From Syngnathus acus (lineage: Eukaryota; Chordata; Actinopteri; Syngnathiformes; Syngnathidae): DNA of 64,000 nucleotides. Positions 48,859-59,235 of this stretch are shown in pieces. The DNA lies in the NCBI RefSeq assembly GCF_901709675.1, contig NC_051090.1:803342-867341 (forward strand). The letters run 5' to 3'. Each line of letters begins with the position of its first letter. Within the stretch, counting starts at the first letter, position 1. A program made the translations under genes and the position numbers. The notes beneath the pieces were generated by a model that did no database searches, had not been told where the DNA came from, and saw only the letters and a list, made by a program, of their open reading frames with translations.

Positions 48859-51800
48859 GTAGGAAACCTATTATATATTTGCATCGCGCCTATAATGTTG
48901 CAAAACCATCATGCTCGGAAGTCCAGAAAGTCTATTGAAATGAAACCCACAACCAATGTTGCGTGTAATACCTTGTGTTTGAAACGGAATCATTTTTTAA
49001 CTGGTCCATTTCTCATTCCCTACAACTTGCATGTGTTTCAAGGTGCAGGAAAAGCACCGATGTTTGGCGACTATGAAGCACAGAGGCACTGGCAAGAAAT
49101 GACCTACAATCTTCCAGTGCATGAATGGTCAGTATATTAGACGCCTTGTAAAAAAAATCGCATTTGGGCACACGACATTGCTGTACGTGGTTGTATGGCT
49201 TGCAATGTGTAACATCTCCTCTTTTACTTGTCTTGGTATTCAACTTGCAAGATATCCAAATGATTTACCGACCAGATATGCCGTTTTTGTCATGCTTCAT
49301 CCTTTTTACTATTAACATCAAGTGAGGTTGATCATATTTGAGAGTATGCATTTCAAAATATCGAATGTAATATGAGCTTTTAATGTTACTGCAGAAGATT
49401 CTTTTTGGTTGTCGTCCTTCTCCAGGTACTTAAACACCACGGACAATGACTTGAATTACTGGGGTCTCGACTATCCTCCTCTGACTGCCTACCACAGCCT
49501 GATCTGTGCTCATATGTAAGTAACTTGTGATGAATGCAAACACTCTCATGACGAGACTTCAGTAAAACATTTGAATTGAGCATTTATTCCAATTTGAGTT
49601 GGTTTTGATGTCCCCACCCTTCCACATATCCAACAACAAATAATTTCTTTGACGTTGCAGTGCCAAGATAATAAATCCTGAATGGGTGCAGCTTCACAAA
49701 TCCAGAGGTTATGAAAGTACAACGCACAAGTTATTTATGAGAACAACAGGTACGGGAATAAATCCACCATGTGCAGTCACCAGCACTATTTAAAGTTCTG
49801 CCTTTGTTTCTTTGTTGCAGTCCTTGTTGCAGATGTCCTCATATACATCCCTGCTGTTATATTATATTGTTTATGGCTGAATAATGGAACTATTAAGAGA
49901 AAGGTGAGACATGATGTTCTAGTGGCATTTACTGAAATATCATCTCCACCTAAAGATAGCGTAAAACATTGATCAGTGCACTCTTTTTATTGGCCCTTAC
50001 TGCAATGTATTGTAATAGTACAGTTAGAGTGTCCGTTGGTGGGAATGACAAGTAACAACGGTGTTAAGTTCGAAGACAACAAACAACAATATATCTGATC
50101 ATCTTAAGACATCTGAATAACAGTATACAGAAAATCCAGTTTACAGTGTCATTCATCATCCAATCACATCATCTGCTTTTCTGTGTGGTGTGTAAAAAAT
50201 ACAATTAAAATAACCTTTCCCCCACCCCACCCCCCTCCCCCCCTGCTCAGATTTGCACTCTGCTCTGCTTTCTGATGTATCCAGGGCTAATTCTTATTGA
50301 CTATGGACATTTCCAGTATCCTTTCTTTATATGATGTCAGTGTGTTATTTTATTGACATAATGACAAAGCTTTACAGTGCTGCTTCGTTGTCATACCAAT
50401 TTACAACAAGTTATTTCAAGCGTGTACGTTTTTTCTGCATGTGGTGGATGCTTTTTTCCTGGAGCAGAATAAAATGTAGCTGACAAAATGTTTTCATCGA
50501 GTCAGCAATACATCAAACCCGTTTTTTGACTTGTGAGAACACTCTGTTTCCATTGATTACGCTTAACAGTGGCGAGGTACAATGCAGTGAGCCTGGGCTT
50601 TGCCCTGTGGGCTGTCCTGGCTCTGGGACTGGGTTGGGATGGACTGGGCTCAATGGCCTTCACCCTGGCCCTCAACTACAAACAGATGGAGCTCTACCAC
50701 GCTCTACCCTTCTTCTGCTACCTCCTGGGAAAGTGTTTCAAAATGGGCATCACGGGGCAAGGGTGAGTGTAACCCTAACTTTGATCTTTGGTGTACAACT
50801 ACAGCAATCCCAGTTTAGCCAATTCTAATTTAGCCATCATATTGTTTCAACCTTGGAAAGAAGGCACATTCAACTGGAGCACCAGAGAATGACTCAGCTA
50901 GGATGCTGTTACTTTTGTCTATTTATCTAGTAACAATGTTCCAAGGGCATTTCAAGCAAACGGAGAGCCGGATTAGAAGGGTTGGTGGGAAGATATGTCC
51001 AGATGACACTCTAGCTATGCCCAAACTCTTCAGCTATGCCTGGATGTGCAGCAGCTTTCATTGCACTCCCCCCCCCCCCCCCCCCCCCAAAAAAACAAAA
51101 TGAGGTCATCTCCCCGAACCGAGGTTCTGGCGAATGAACATTTTGATTTGGGGAAATTGCTGTAAACAATTGCTGGGATATCATCGTATCTTTTTTTTTG
51201 TCATCCTCTTAACGCAGGTTGTTTATGTTGTGGCGAGTCGCCGCTACAGTCTTGGTGACGTTTGCTCTCTGCTGGTTGCCCTTCCTCTCTGATCCCGCTC
51301 AGACCTTGCAGGTGCTCAGGAGAATCTTTCCCGTGGCTCGAGGCCTGTTTGAGGTACAGTAGTCGAAAGGAAAGCAAGAAGAAAAATGTTTGAGATCTAA
51401 TCGTTATTTCAAGAAAACATTTGTACACTTGTCTAGGAATTGTGGCTTGCAACTGTGGTAGGTTATTCAGAGAAATAAGCAGGAGATGAAAATTGATCTA
51501 TTGAATTGATTCAGGGATTAGTCACCATCAGACATTTTCCGGGGAATGACATTTCAATACCAAGGAATTGATGTGCTAATTTCATGGACATGCTAACAAA
51601 TGTGTAGCAAAATGTGGTTTTTCATCTAGGTCAAGCAAAACCTCATAGTGCCTTCGAAGCGCTTTCAAGCGGCACATATTTTCAAGTGCTTTGCTGCCAA
51701 AAGATGAGAGGAATCAAATGTTGCAAAGGTCAGGGGATCTGTTCAACTCTGCCACAAGGCAAGGGATGGAACCTGAATGATCCAGACTTAATGGTCTTAT

Positions 51801-54800
51801 TGCGTTGGAGCACTACTTATGAATGCTCGACAAAGCGCATTGACTACATTCGCCAGTATTGAAATAAATACGGAGGTGTTCATGAAAGACCCCTCTACAG
51901 CTTCGTCTAGGGATTGGCCCTTGACAAATAATGTGCTCATAAAGAGTTTGCAATTTTTTGTTCAATAAGCGCTCAAGGTGCCAGCTGCCTGTTGTGCTGG
52001 GGCACGCTGCCTTCAACTACTTGTGAGCAGAAGCATATACGTACTTTGGGGAGGGGAGGTGACTGGCGCTAGTGGCGACTACTGGGTGTGAGCACTTGTA
52101 AGTTTACCCTCTGAACTACATTCTTTCGTCTCAGATTGCCCCCCCCCCCCCCCTCCCCTGCTCACAAAAATGGCACCAAATGCTTCTCCCTGTGAAATTC
52201 TAACATAGCTTCTAGGTGACAGTGCCACACCACTCACTTTCTCCCTCCCCGTTTGCAATTGCCCCCTCCGGCGTTCCTGTGTTGCCTTTAGGTGGCATTC
52301 AAGAACATTCCCACGGTGGTTATTTGGAGTGAGACGACTGACAGGGGTAAAAAGAGCGGTGCAGTTGATCGAGCAGAACATCGGACAGCCCAATGCTGAC
52401 AGGGCTAACACGAGGGTCCGCACAGCTGTGCCGTGAGCAGCTGTACAAGGACGACAGACGCAAATAGGCCAGAAATCGCATTTCTAGTCATGGCCCGAGA
52501 CCACACAAGTGATGAAGCTGATCTAGTTATATGCTCTCTGTTTTTGGTGACGTCATTGCGGTGCACAGTGGCAGCGCAAATACTTGAAGAATCTCTCTAG
52601 CCTGACAAAAGTGGCAAGAAGTCAATAGATATCTAGTCCCGCCAAACATGACAACTTTGAGCACACTTTTCACTTAGGTCTGGAATCTAGGTTATACGAA
52701 TGATTATAGTCTGACCTTTGACCTTGTATCGCCACACCTCAGATCTGTCCTGTCTCCCAGGAATGCTCCAAGAAATGACTCAACATTAGTTGGAAATCCG
52801 AGTTCTAAGTGCAAACCTAGCGGCGTGCCTCCAAATAGTACGCAGCAAACCTACAACAATAAATGCTTGCGACATGCTTTAATGCACGTGTTAAGTGTTT
52901 TGCACGTGTTAAGTGTTTCGCTTCCGACATGTACGACGAGGATGAGTTTGCATGTCATCACTTCTTATTTAACCAAGTGTGCATGTGGACAGGATAAGGT
53001 GGCCAACACATGGTGCAGCTTGAACATCCTGATCAAGATCAAATCCATTCTGTCTGATGACGTCCAACTCTACCTCAGGTAATCTCCTCATCCATTGGAA
53101 AGAAAACTTCATATTTGCTGCCGTTGTTGTTTGAAGCAGTGGGTAAACAGCCTGCTCAAGGGTGTAAATACTGTGTTCTAGAGGGGTAGAAACATCTTGT
53201 GAGGACCTTCTGAACATGAAGTCAAAGCTGTTTTTAGAAATGTGGTGACGAGCTTTGGTTGCTTGTGTGAGGCCTGTGATATTTCTACACAGCAAAACCA
53301 AGGTTATCCAACCTCAAACTGTAAAATTGGATCTATAATACAATGGGAGCTTTTTTTGAATTGCTATTTTGAACAAAAGCTGAGCTGGGAGGAAGCAGTT
53401 GATATAACACTTGAATATCCTATCAGTCTAAATTTAGGAGTCCTATGTTTGCTGCATGAGTATGTTTTTGCCAGGCTGCTAAGTCCTGGGATCACTTCTT
53501 TAACTGGAGTGATTTTCAACAAAAATAAAAAGCACTTGCTAAATGCTTCTGCGTTGGTTGGTGTGCATAGACTGAATGGTATCGGTGTCCTTCTGGAAGC
53601 CTTACATGAGACTTGCTTGAGTTCCGCCATGGCTGCCTGGCGCACAATTGATTGTGCAAACACAATGTTGTTGTGACCTCTCAACACGTGCTAACAGCTA
53701 ATCCCTCTCCTCTCCTCTGCTGTGTCCCTCCTCCGACGGTGACAATTGAAGGGTTAAACTAATGGTCCCCTGGGGACAATGTTTTGGTTCTTCTACATAG
53801 CCAGAACTTCCATTTGGATGGAACGTGTTCAAATGGTGGTCTTGTCGTCAACAAATGCGAATGTTCCGCCGAATGTCACACCGTCTCAATCTGATTGTGT
53901 TTGCACACACGGTAGTAAATATTGTCCTAATCCTATTCACACTTGAATGTGTGTCCAGTTGTAGTCAATTTGATTGCTACACTATACGGTGCTTATATAA
54001 GATCTTATGCATGTGTTCTTCTGCTTTTGATCTGGATGTAAGCTGCTTTTCTATCCAGTGCTCATTTTTCTTTTCAGAAGCCTGCATAAGTCAGCTCACC
54101 TGAATTTTTGTGTGTCTCTCTTTTATTCCAGTTTGGCCTGCACTGTCCTGGCAGTCCTACCATCATGTATCAGAGTGTTGAGAAAACCTACATTCTGGCA
54201 CTTTAAACTGGCCTTGGTGAGCAGGAGCAGCAGTTAAGGCACAAATTATCATTTCATTTTGTTTACCCGTCGCGTCTAATGTGAATGGTGTAAGATTTGC
54301 TTCAATGCATTTTTATTCTCATCTCATTGATACAAGTCTAATTGTTGTTGGCATTAATTTAAGTCGAATAATTGGTTTCCCTTTTAGGTCAACTCATCAT
54401 TGGGGTTCTTCCTTTTCTCCTATCAAGTACATGAGAAGTCCATTCTCTTGGCATCCTTGTAAGTACAGCAAAAAAGATCCGTTTCTAAAAACGACATCTA
54501 AGAAGAAATGACGGCAAGGTAGTGATGTTCTTAGATTCTAGTGTCCTAAAAAAAAAAAAAAAAAAAGTCTTGATTTAATATTGTTATAAAGACAAAGCAA
54601 ACGTATGCATTTCATGAGCACTAAATAAAGGTAGAGGGTGTTTGAGAGCAGCGGATTCGGTTCCTTGATCTGGGATCTTGTATTAATCTAGATTAGAGTA
54701 GATTGTTGCTTTATTAACTATTGAGTTCTATCTAACACCTGTCCCCATAAATCAATCAGTAATGCGTGTCCAGGGATTAGGAAAGAATGGAACGCAACAG

Positions 54801-57800
54801 CTCTGGCCTTGTTTGCGCAGGATCAATTATTGAACTGTAACAGGATCGGCAAAGAGCAGCGACTGTAATTATGGGAGCGCTGGAAAGGGCCTCCTTCACA
54901 GCGTACGACAGCGATTTATTCCACAGTGTAAAGTCGTGTCAAGATATTGCCCGTCCGTCCTGATGGTCGATTCCACGAGAAGACCCAGCGAGTAATTATG
55001 ATGTCAAATCTTTTCCGCTGTTTGAGGAGTGACCGGTTCAAGTGGATCTTGTATGATCATCTTCATGACAAAGACGTGCCTCTTATCTCTTCTAGGCCCG
55101 TGTGTCTCTTCCTCAACGACCTTCCACTCATGTCCGTTTGGTTCCTGCAAGTTTCTACATTTAGGTAAAGCCAACTGTGGCTTTCTAAACGTATTCTGTG
55201 CGATGTGTTCTATGCTTAATGCTCCATTAAGATAGAAATGATGTGTCATCGGCTCCCCCAAAAGCAAAACTCTAAACCGTGAATCAAGGACACCGATTGG
55301 CCAGAATGTAAATGTTTCTTAGAATAAGACACCGTAACAATAATCAAGTGATATCATTCATGGCTAAAGTTGCCAAAGTTGTGTAATGACCTAGTACAAA
55401 GTCATCAGTCATTGGATTTTCACCCACGGTTTAACTGTTATTCGGCCGTGCTTTTCTCGTCTCGAATCTGATAACTATCAAATGGCAAATGGCAGTCTTT
55501 AAAATGTCAGTGAGTCGTTGGGGTTAAGGTGAGGAGCGCTTTTGGAAAGGCAAGTGGTGGTGGTGGTGTTTCAGGTGCTTCCTCAACTTTCACCAGCTGT
55601 TGTTCAATTCTTCCGGCAGCTGTAATTCTTGTGTGTGTGTGTGTGCTTTAGGATAAGGATACAAGGGGATTAGCCTACATAGTCAGAATGCCTGCTGTCC
55701 AAGTGCGCATTGTATAGGGACAGAAGGTCATTCTCCGCTTTCTCAGTACAGTCTGACATGGATATAATGCGCATCCTCTCCAGGCTCTATTATCTCAAAC
55801 ATACATCTTTTGTTTGCATAATTGGCCGAATGAATGCAGAATGTTGAAACTGATTATGTGCTTCTAAAATGTTTCGCTGTTGAATGGGGCCTTTGCAGAG
55901 AGAGAGAAAAAGCATGAGTGGCTGAGAATTGAGGGCTTTTTGATAGTTGGGGTGTTGTGCCATTTACTATGAGTCAACTGTTGTTCTTGCCCATGGTCAG
56001 CGGCTAAACCAAGTTAAGCTTTGTATGACTGTCACAGTTACTGCTCCCGGGAACAAAATGCCAGTGCGAACATTGGCTATGTACTGTTGCTCTGCACTCT
56101 GCAAATATATTTGTGAACTTCATTTGTGACATATCGTTTGACAAGTATTGGCTGTACATAAAGATGTTTTTTTTTTCTCTCTTTCTTCTGTCCCGTGTCT
56201 GGCCGCACAGCATGCTGCCTCTGTTTCTGAAGGACGGTCTTCTGGTGCCGTACGTCGTGACTTGGCTAGCCTTCCTCTTCTTCGGCACCAACTTACCGTC
56301 AGCCCTGGAGCAAGAGCTTGCGCTGGGTGCCTACCGAAAGCTCTTGGTATTCCTACCCAGAATGGATCTGGCTCAGATTGTCAGATGGAAGGTTAGTGTC
56401 ACCTGATGGTGCTATAACAAGAGAAGATTCAAATCGGTTTATCTTAAACAAGCTAGTTGTAATCTGCTTGTTACTTTAGAGGGGCACGTGACGGGCCACT
56501 CGAAAACAAAACGGCCTTGTTGAATGGATAGAGTTCACTTTCTTCCAAAAACAGTGAGGCCAAATCATTTTGGGTGAAAACATTTACTGGAGATAGGATA
56601 TCAAAACAGGAATAGAAGATTAGGGAACCACATTTTAGCTTTCCTCTCCAGATGGATCTGATACACACAGTAAAGCATTATTTGGAACAAGACACCACAT
56701 CGGAAGAGTGTTTCATCGCTTTATTATTATTATCTGATCGATCCATCAGTCTTTACAGATCCGTCATTACCTGCTGTGTTCCTTGTTCCACCTGTTGAAT
56801 GAAATCTGAGCAAAAATATTCGGCGCTACTTGTTGTTGGAATAATGTAAGCGTGCGTGTAAGACATCTGGGCAACAGCCCTGCCCGCCATAAATTCCAAT
56901 ATTCAGGCTCACATGGAAAAATGCTGGCTTCAAACTAAAGGCTCTATCAAAGTTGTGAATGAGATCCACATAGAGGAACGCAGAAATGAAAGATGAACTT
57001 AATGTCATCCAGTAAGTAGCTCGCCATAATGAATTGCTGATGCGCAGCGAATACAATTAGTCTCGCAATGAGCAGATATGTTTATAAAGAAAGATTATAT
57101 GTCAATGCTTTTCAGGGAATGCAAAGTTCTGCGAGAATCATGAATGCTTTATATACGTTTCCGTAGAGTCTGCAGGGAGGGCCAAGCCCGTCGCAAAAAA
57201 AGCCACCGTGGTAGAGTGTCAAGAGATGAAGTGAAGGTGTCTTTTTATAGCGTATGTCATTAACACACGTTTGCCTAGATATATTTATTTACACAAGCAG
57301 CATAAATAGCGAGCACCGGTGACGGTGATAGGGTTTCATAGGTTCGGCGCGGGCGGGCACGGGGTGTTTCCTCGATCCTATTCACTGATTTATCTTGGGG
57401 TCATAAAGCTTAAATAGACACACAAGTGATCTCACTCTCACCATCAGCTGTTCGCATCTCTGGTGGTAAATTGAATTACTTGCTTTGATAAATCATAGTC
57501 ACATTACAACAGTTATTTTTTAGCCTGAGGTGCCGGGCCTTCTTTTTTTTTTTTTTTTTTTTTGCTTATGGTTTTCTTTCTTTCTTTGTTTCTTTATTTA
57601 TTTATCTATTTGGTAATACTTTCTTCTTGGGAACATCACATAAACTTTTGTGGTGGTGATTAAATGTCAGAAAGCTTCTGAAGGGATATCCAGAAATAAT
57701 CAAGGAGATATCCTGTCATGGACTAAGTCAGGAATGTTTCAATTTAAAACAAACCTTGTTGACTTACACAAAGGATCCTCAGTTCACAATGACAACAATT

Positions 57801-59034
57801 TATGGACCAAAAGTTTTCTCCTGTAATTCTGACTTCATGACTAAATTGCATTAATGTGACAGAGAACGTTCTGGCTTGCCTACCAAGTTTGGGTTACGTC
57901 ACCGCAGTATAAAGAGAACTCCATATATTTTGTCAATCTGCGCATATCAAAATGTTTTGTTCCGCCGGAAAGCGTGACGCATGAACGCACAAATCAGATC
58001 AATATTTTTAGTGTCCATGAAAACAGTGCATCCCATGATAATTTTAGCTCTGATGTATGTGTCCATGTCAACGAAGCCAGTGCTAAACCTTCCCCATTTT
58101 CTGACCCTGTTTTTGACAATCGATGAACACCAAAGCTTTTATCAATACTTTTGTGACTGTTTTCACCTTAATGCAAGTTAAAAAGACAATTGTGGATGGG
58201 CATGGCCGCTTTAACCAGCAACTCCATTCTGGTCACATTAAGGTGGCTGTAGGTTGACTAACTATACTCTTGAAGTCCTTAGCTTCGGGGTTGACCTACT
58301 TTTCTCTTCCTGCACTGTGTGAATATTTACATGGAGTGTTCAATTAAAACAGAAAAAGGTTTGTGTGGTAGTACTGTAGGCACACTGTTTGTTTGTTGTC
58401 GTGACTTAAATTAAGATCCGGTCACATTTTGCGAGCAATTTACACAGAACTCCAGGAAATTTCAGAGTACTTCCTTTTTCTTGCAGCAGTTTCTAGTCTG
58501 AGACCCGATGCGTAGGAGAGCAAAAGCCACAAGATGAGATCAGGGCTTTCTATCTAGTCTGACATTCTGTTTCCAAGAGTAAAGTGGCCTTTATAATGAA
58601 TGGTCTTGGTAGAAACAATTTTCCTGGAGCTTGCTGGTGACTGAAATGCCTGCAGTCATTCTGGCTGAGTTCTAGAGAGCCTAAATTCGTACCCAAACAT
58701 CAGTTTAGTTATTTGTAAATGATATTAATCTCCGTGCAGTAGGATTATGTATTTATCTATTTGTCCTTGATTATGTTTAGATTTTGCCCCCCCCTCATCT
58801 TTTCTGTTACCAATGACAAGGCCTCTCTTTGCCTTCCAGTTCTACATCAGCATCTTCACCATGGCCTGTTTGAGCATCGCAAGCGTTGCTCTCTCTCCAC
58901 CGCCGCATTTGCCGGACTTGTTTCCTGTGCTAGTGTCGACTTTTTCTTTTGTTCATTTTTTGGGAACATTTCTCTACTTCAATGTCATCCAGTTTAGTGA
59001 ATTGCCAAGCAAGAAAGCCCAGAAGAACAAATAA
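48777..59034 (+). CDS. alg6: ALG6 alpha-1,3-glucosyltransferase, 14 coding exons (span)
   Basis: Joined exons give a 1503-nt frame encoding 500 aa (human ALG6 is 507). The enzyme transfers the first glucose from dolichyl-phosphate-glucose to Man9GlcNAc2-PP-dolichol in the ER membrane, ahead of oligosaccharyl transfer. It belongs to family GT57, multi-pass integral membrane enzymes. The N-terminus is a hydrophobic helix (residues 5-17). The luminal loop carries GDYEAQRHW (36-44); Asp37 aligns with the Asp69 reported as catalytic in yeast Alg6. [13 protein letters not shown] (68-80), SRGYES, DYGHFQYN and [14 protein letters not shown] are family-conserved blocks, and VHEKSILL lies near residue 345. 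Exons: 48777-48858, 49043-49127, 49426-49515, 49661-49749, 49821-49903, 50251-50315, 50577-50762, 51218-51353, 52993-53078, 54132-54216, 54388-54458, 55096-55164, 56211-56391, 58840-59034. All junctions keep frame. The C-terminus lacks the KKxx di-lysine ending of human ALG6, having only Lys at -3. Confidence 0.96.
49043..49127 (+). CDS. alg6: alg6 exon 2 (aa 28-56)
   Basis: The acceptor is TTTCAAG|GT and the donor is ATG|GTCAGT. It encodes [18 protein letters not shown], including the candidate catalytic Asp37 of the GDYEAQRHW loop. It reads in frame with exons 1 and 3 (leaves phase 2). Confidence 0.95.
49426..49515 (+). CDS. alg6: alg6 exon 3 (aa 56-86)
   Basis: The acceptor is CTTCTCCAG and the donor is CATAT|GTAAGT. 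It encodes the strongly conserved [14 protein letters not shown] block. NTT at residues 59-61 is a potential N-glycosylation sequon in the luminal loop, matching NSS at the same place in human ALG6. Confidence 0.96.
49661..49749 (+). CDS. alg6: alg6 exon 4 (aa 86-116)
   Basis: The acceptor is GACGTTGCAG and the donor is CAG|GTACGG. It encodes AKIINPEW...KSRGYES...HKLFMRTT, collinear with human ALG6. Confidence 0.95.
49821..49903 (+). CDS. alg6: alg6 exon 5 (aa 116-143)
   Basis: The acceptor is TTTGTTGCAG and the donor is AAG|GTGAGA (phase 0). It encodes the transmembrane stretch [19 protein letters not shown]. The intron before it is only 71 bases. Confidence 0.95.
50251..50315 (+). CDS. alg6: alg6 exon 6 (aa 144-165)
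   Basis: The acceptor lies after a C-rich polypyrimidine tract (CTGCTCAG). It encodes [20 protein letters not shown] and ends within the Gln codon of FQY. The donor GTATCCTTTC is of the U12 class (see the intron entry). Confidence 0.93.
50316..50576 (+). other. alg6: U12-type (minor spliceosome) intron 6 of alg6
   Basis: The 261-base intron starts GTATCCTTTC, matching the rigid U12 5' splice site (RTATCCTTT). Near the 3' end GCTTAAC (50561-50567) matches the U12 branch motif (TTCCTTAAC core TTAAC). The branch A (50566) lies 10 bases from the intron end GCGAG|G, within the usual 10-16 base range. A closer AG (50568-50569) must be skipped to keep the FQYN frame. There is no polypyrimidine tract next to the acceptor, also as expected. 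Confidence 0.85.
50577..50762 (+). CDS. alg6: alg6 exon 7 (aa 165-227)
   Basis: The largest internal exon begins [11 protein letters not shown] and carries [15 protein letters not shown], both near-identical to human ALG6. The donor is GG|GTGAGT. It leaves phase 2. Confidence 0.96.
51068..51088. repeat. alg6: Poly-C run in alg6 intron 7
   Basis: About 20 C followed by A7, 130 bases before exon 8. The homopolymer length may be unreliable in an assembly. Confidence 0.95.
51218..51353 (+). CDS. alg6: alg6 exon 8 (aa 227-272)
   Basis: The acceptor is TCTTAACGCAG and the donor is GAG|GTACAG (phase 0). It encodes LCWLPFL...[18 protein letters not shown], matching the family block in human (LFPVDRGLFE). 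Confidence 0.95.
51354..52992 (+). other. alg6: alg6 intron 8
   Basis: 1639 bases with no credible ORF. It contains a poly-C run (52139-52153) and an 18-bp unit duplicated head-to-tail (52884-52901, 52902-52919), each copy carrying the palindromic E-box CACGTG. The rest is unremarkable unique sequence. Confidence 0.8.
52884..52919. repeat. alg6: 18-bp tandem duplication with two CACGTG E-boxes
   Basis: GCACGTGTTAAGTGTTTT and GCACGTGTTAAGTGTTTC follow head-to-tail, differing only in the last base. They lie in intron 8, about 75 bases before exon 9. Confidence 0.95.
52993..53078 (+). CDS. alg6: alg6 exon 9 (aa 273-301)
   Basis: The acceptor is TGTGGACAG and the donor is CAG|GTAATC. It encodes [20 protein letters not shown], matching human [20 protein letters not shown]. 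The flanking introns are 1.6 and 1.05 kb. Confidence 0.95.
53079..54131 (+). other. alg6: alg6 intron 9
   Basis: 1053 bases. Open frames of 144 codons (+, 53242-53676) and 107 codons (-, 53364-53687) overlap on opposite strands. Neither resembles a protein I know, and the phrase AAAGCACTTGCTAAATGC (about 53530) resembles the tail of common fish SINEs. An old retroposon fragment is the best guess, weakly supported. Confidence 0.4.
54132..54216 (+). CDS. alg6: alg6 exon 10 (aa 301-329)
   Basis: The acceptor is TTTTATTCCAG and the donor is TTG|GTGAGC (phase 0). It encodes a hydrophobic segment [17 protein letters not shown]. It is less conserved than neighbouring exons but in frame and in the expected place. 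Confidence 0.9.
54388..54458 (+). CDS. alg6: alg6 exon 11 (aa 330-353)
   Basis: The acceptor is CCCTTTTAG and the donor is CCTT|GTAAGT. It encodes [20 protein letters not shown]. The VHEKSILL motif is a hallmark of the ALG6/ALG8 family. Confidence 0.95.
54459..55095 (+). other. alg6: alg6 intron 11, with enhancer-like block
   Basis: 637 bases. A poly-A run (54548-54566) lies near its start. From about 54690 to 54960 the sequence is unique and rich in homeodomain-type cores (ATCAATCAGTAATG, GGGATTAGG, ATCAATTATTGAA, GTAATTATGGG), which looks like a vertebrate conserved noncoding element. This is judged from composition only. Confidence 0.35.
55096..55164 (+). CDS. alg6: alg6 exon 12 (aa 353-376)
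   Basis: The acceptor is TCTTCTAG and the donor is TTAG|GTAAAG. It encodes [20 protein letters not shown], collinear with human [20 protein letters not shown]. Confidence 0.95.
   Translation, partial: ARVSLPQRPSTHVRLVPASFYI
55165..56210 (+). other. alg6: alg6 intron 12
   Basis: 1046 bases with a short GT repeat (about 55630-55647) and a long T/C tract before the acceptor. I see no coding or RNA gene in it. Confidence 0.75.
56211..56391 (+). CDS. alg6: alg6 exon 13 (aa 376-436)
   Basis: The acceptor follows a long T/C tract (GGCCGCACAG) and the donor is AAG|GTTAGT (phase 0). It encodes [18 protein letters not shown] followed by a variable loop, then [19 protein letters not shown]. Confidence 0.94.
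56392..58839 (+). other. alg6: alg6 intron 13
   Basis: The longest alg6 intron (2448 bases). It holds a poly-T run (about 57543-57563) next to TTTC/TTTA repeats. A GC-varied unique block at about 57170-57510 carries forkhead-like A/T motifs (ATATTTATTTACAC) and TGATTTATC-type sites, and could be regulatory. No credible ORF is present. Confidence 0.5.
58840..59034 (+). CDS. alg6: alg6 exon 14, last coding exon (aa 437-500)
   Basis: The acceptor is TTGCCTTCCAG, after the longest intron (2448 bases). It encodes the last helices, the [13 protein letters not shown] block (human PPQKLPDLFSVLVC), and a Lys-rich tail ending in TAA at 59032-59034. Confidence 0.95.
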   Translation, partial: FYISIFTMACLSIASVALSPPPHLPDLFPVLVSTFSFVHFLGTFLYFNVIQFSELPSKKAQKNK

Positions 59035-59235
59035 GTCCATTCTATGCCCCCTTTAAATTGTGCACATAATTGATCTGCATTGTTTTTGTGATCACTAAAC
59101 ACAAGAAAAGACCTCAGCTGTACAAGTCATTCGCTGAATGGTCTGTTTTTCTATTTTTCCATTGCATATTTTTTTTACGTACCATAAAAGTTTTGTACAA
59201 ATGTATTTTAATCAGAAAATAAACTAAAACTATCA
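59035..59235 (+). promoter_or_regulatory. alg6: alg6 3' UTR with poly(A) signal
   Basis: AT-rich sequence follows the stop. AATAAA occurs at 59218-59223, about 185 bases after TAA, so a short 3' UTR ending near 59240 is expected. Confidence 0.65.

Noticed and set aside
53242-53687. 144-codon (+) and 107-codon (-) ORFs in alg6 intron 9
   Set aside because: Opposed overlapping frames inside an intron, no known family, with a hint of a SINE-like tail.
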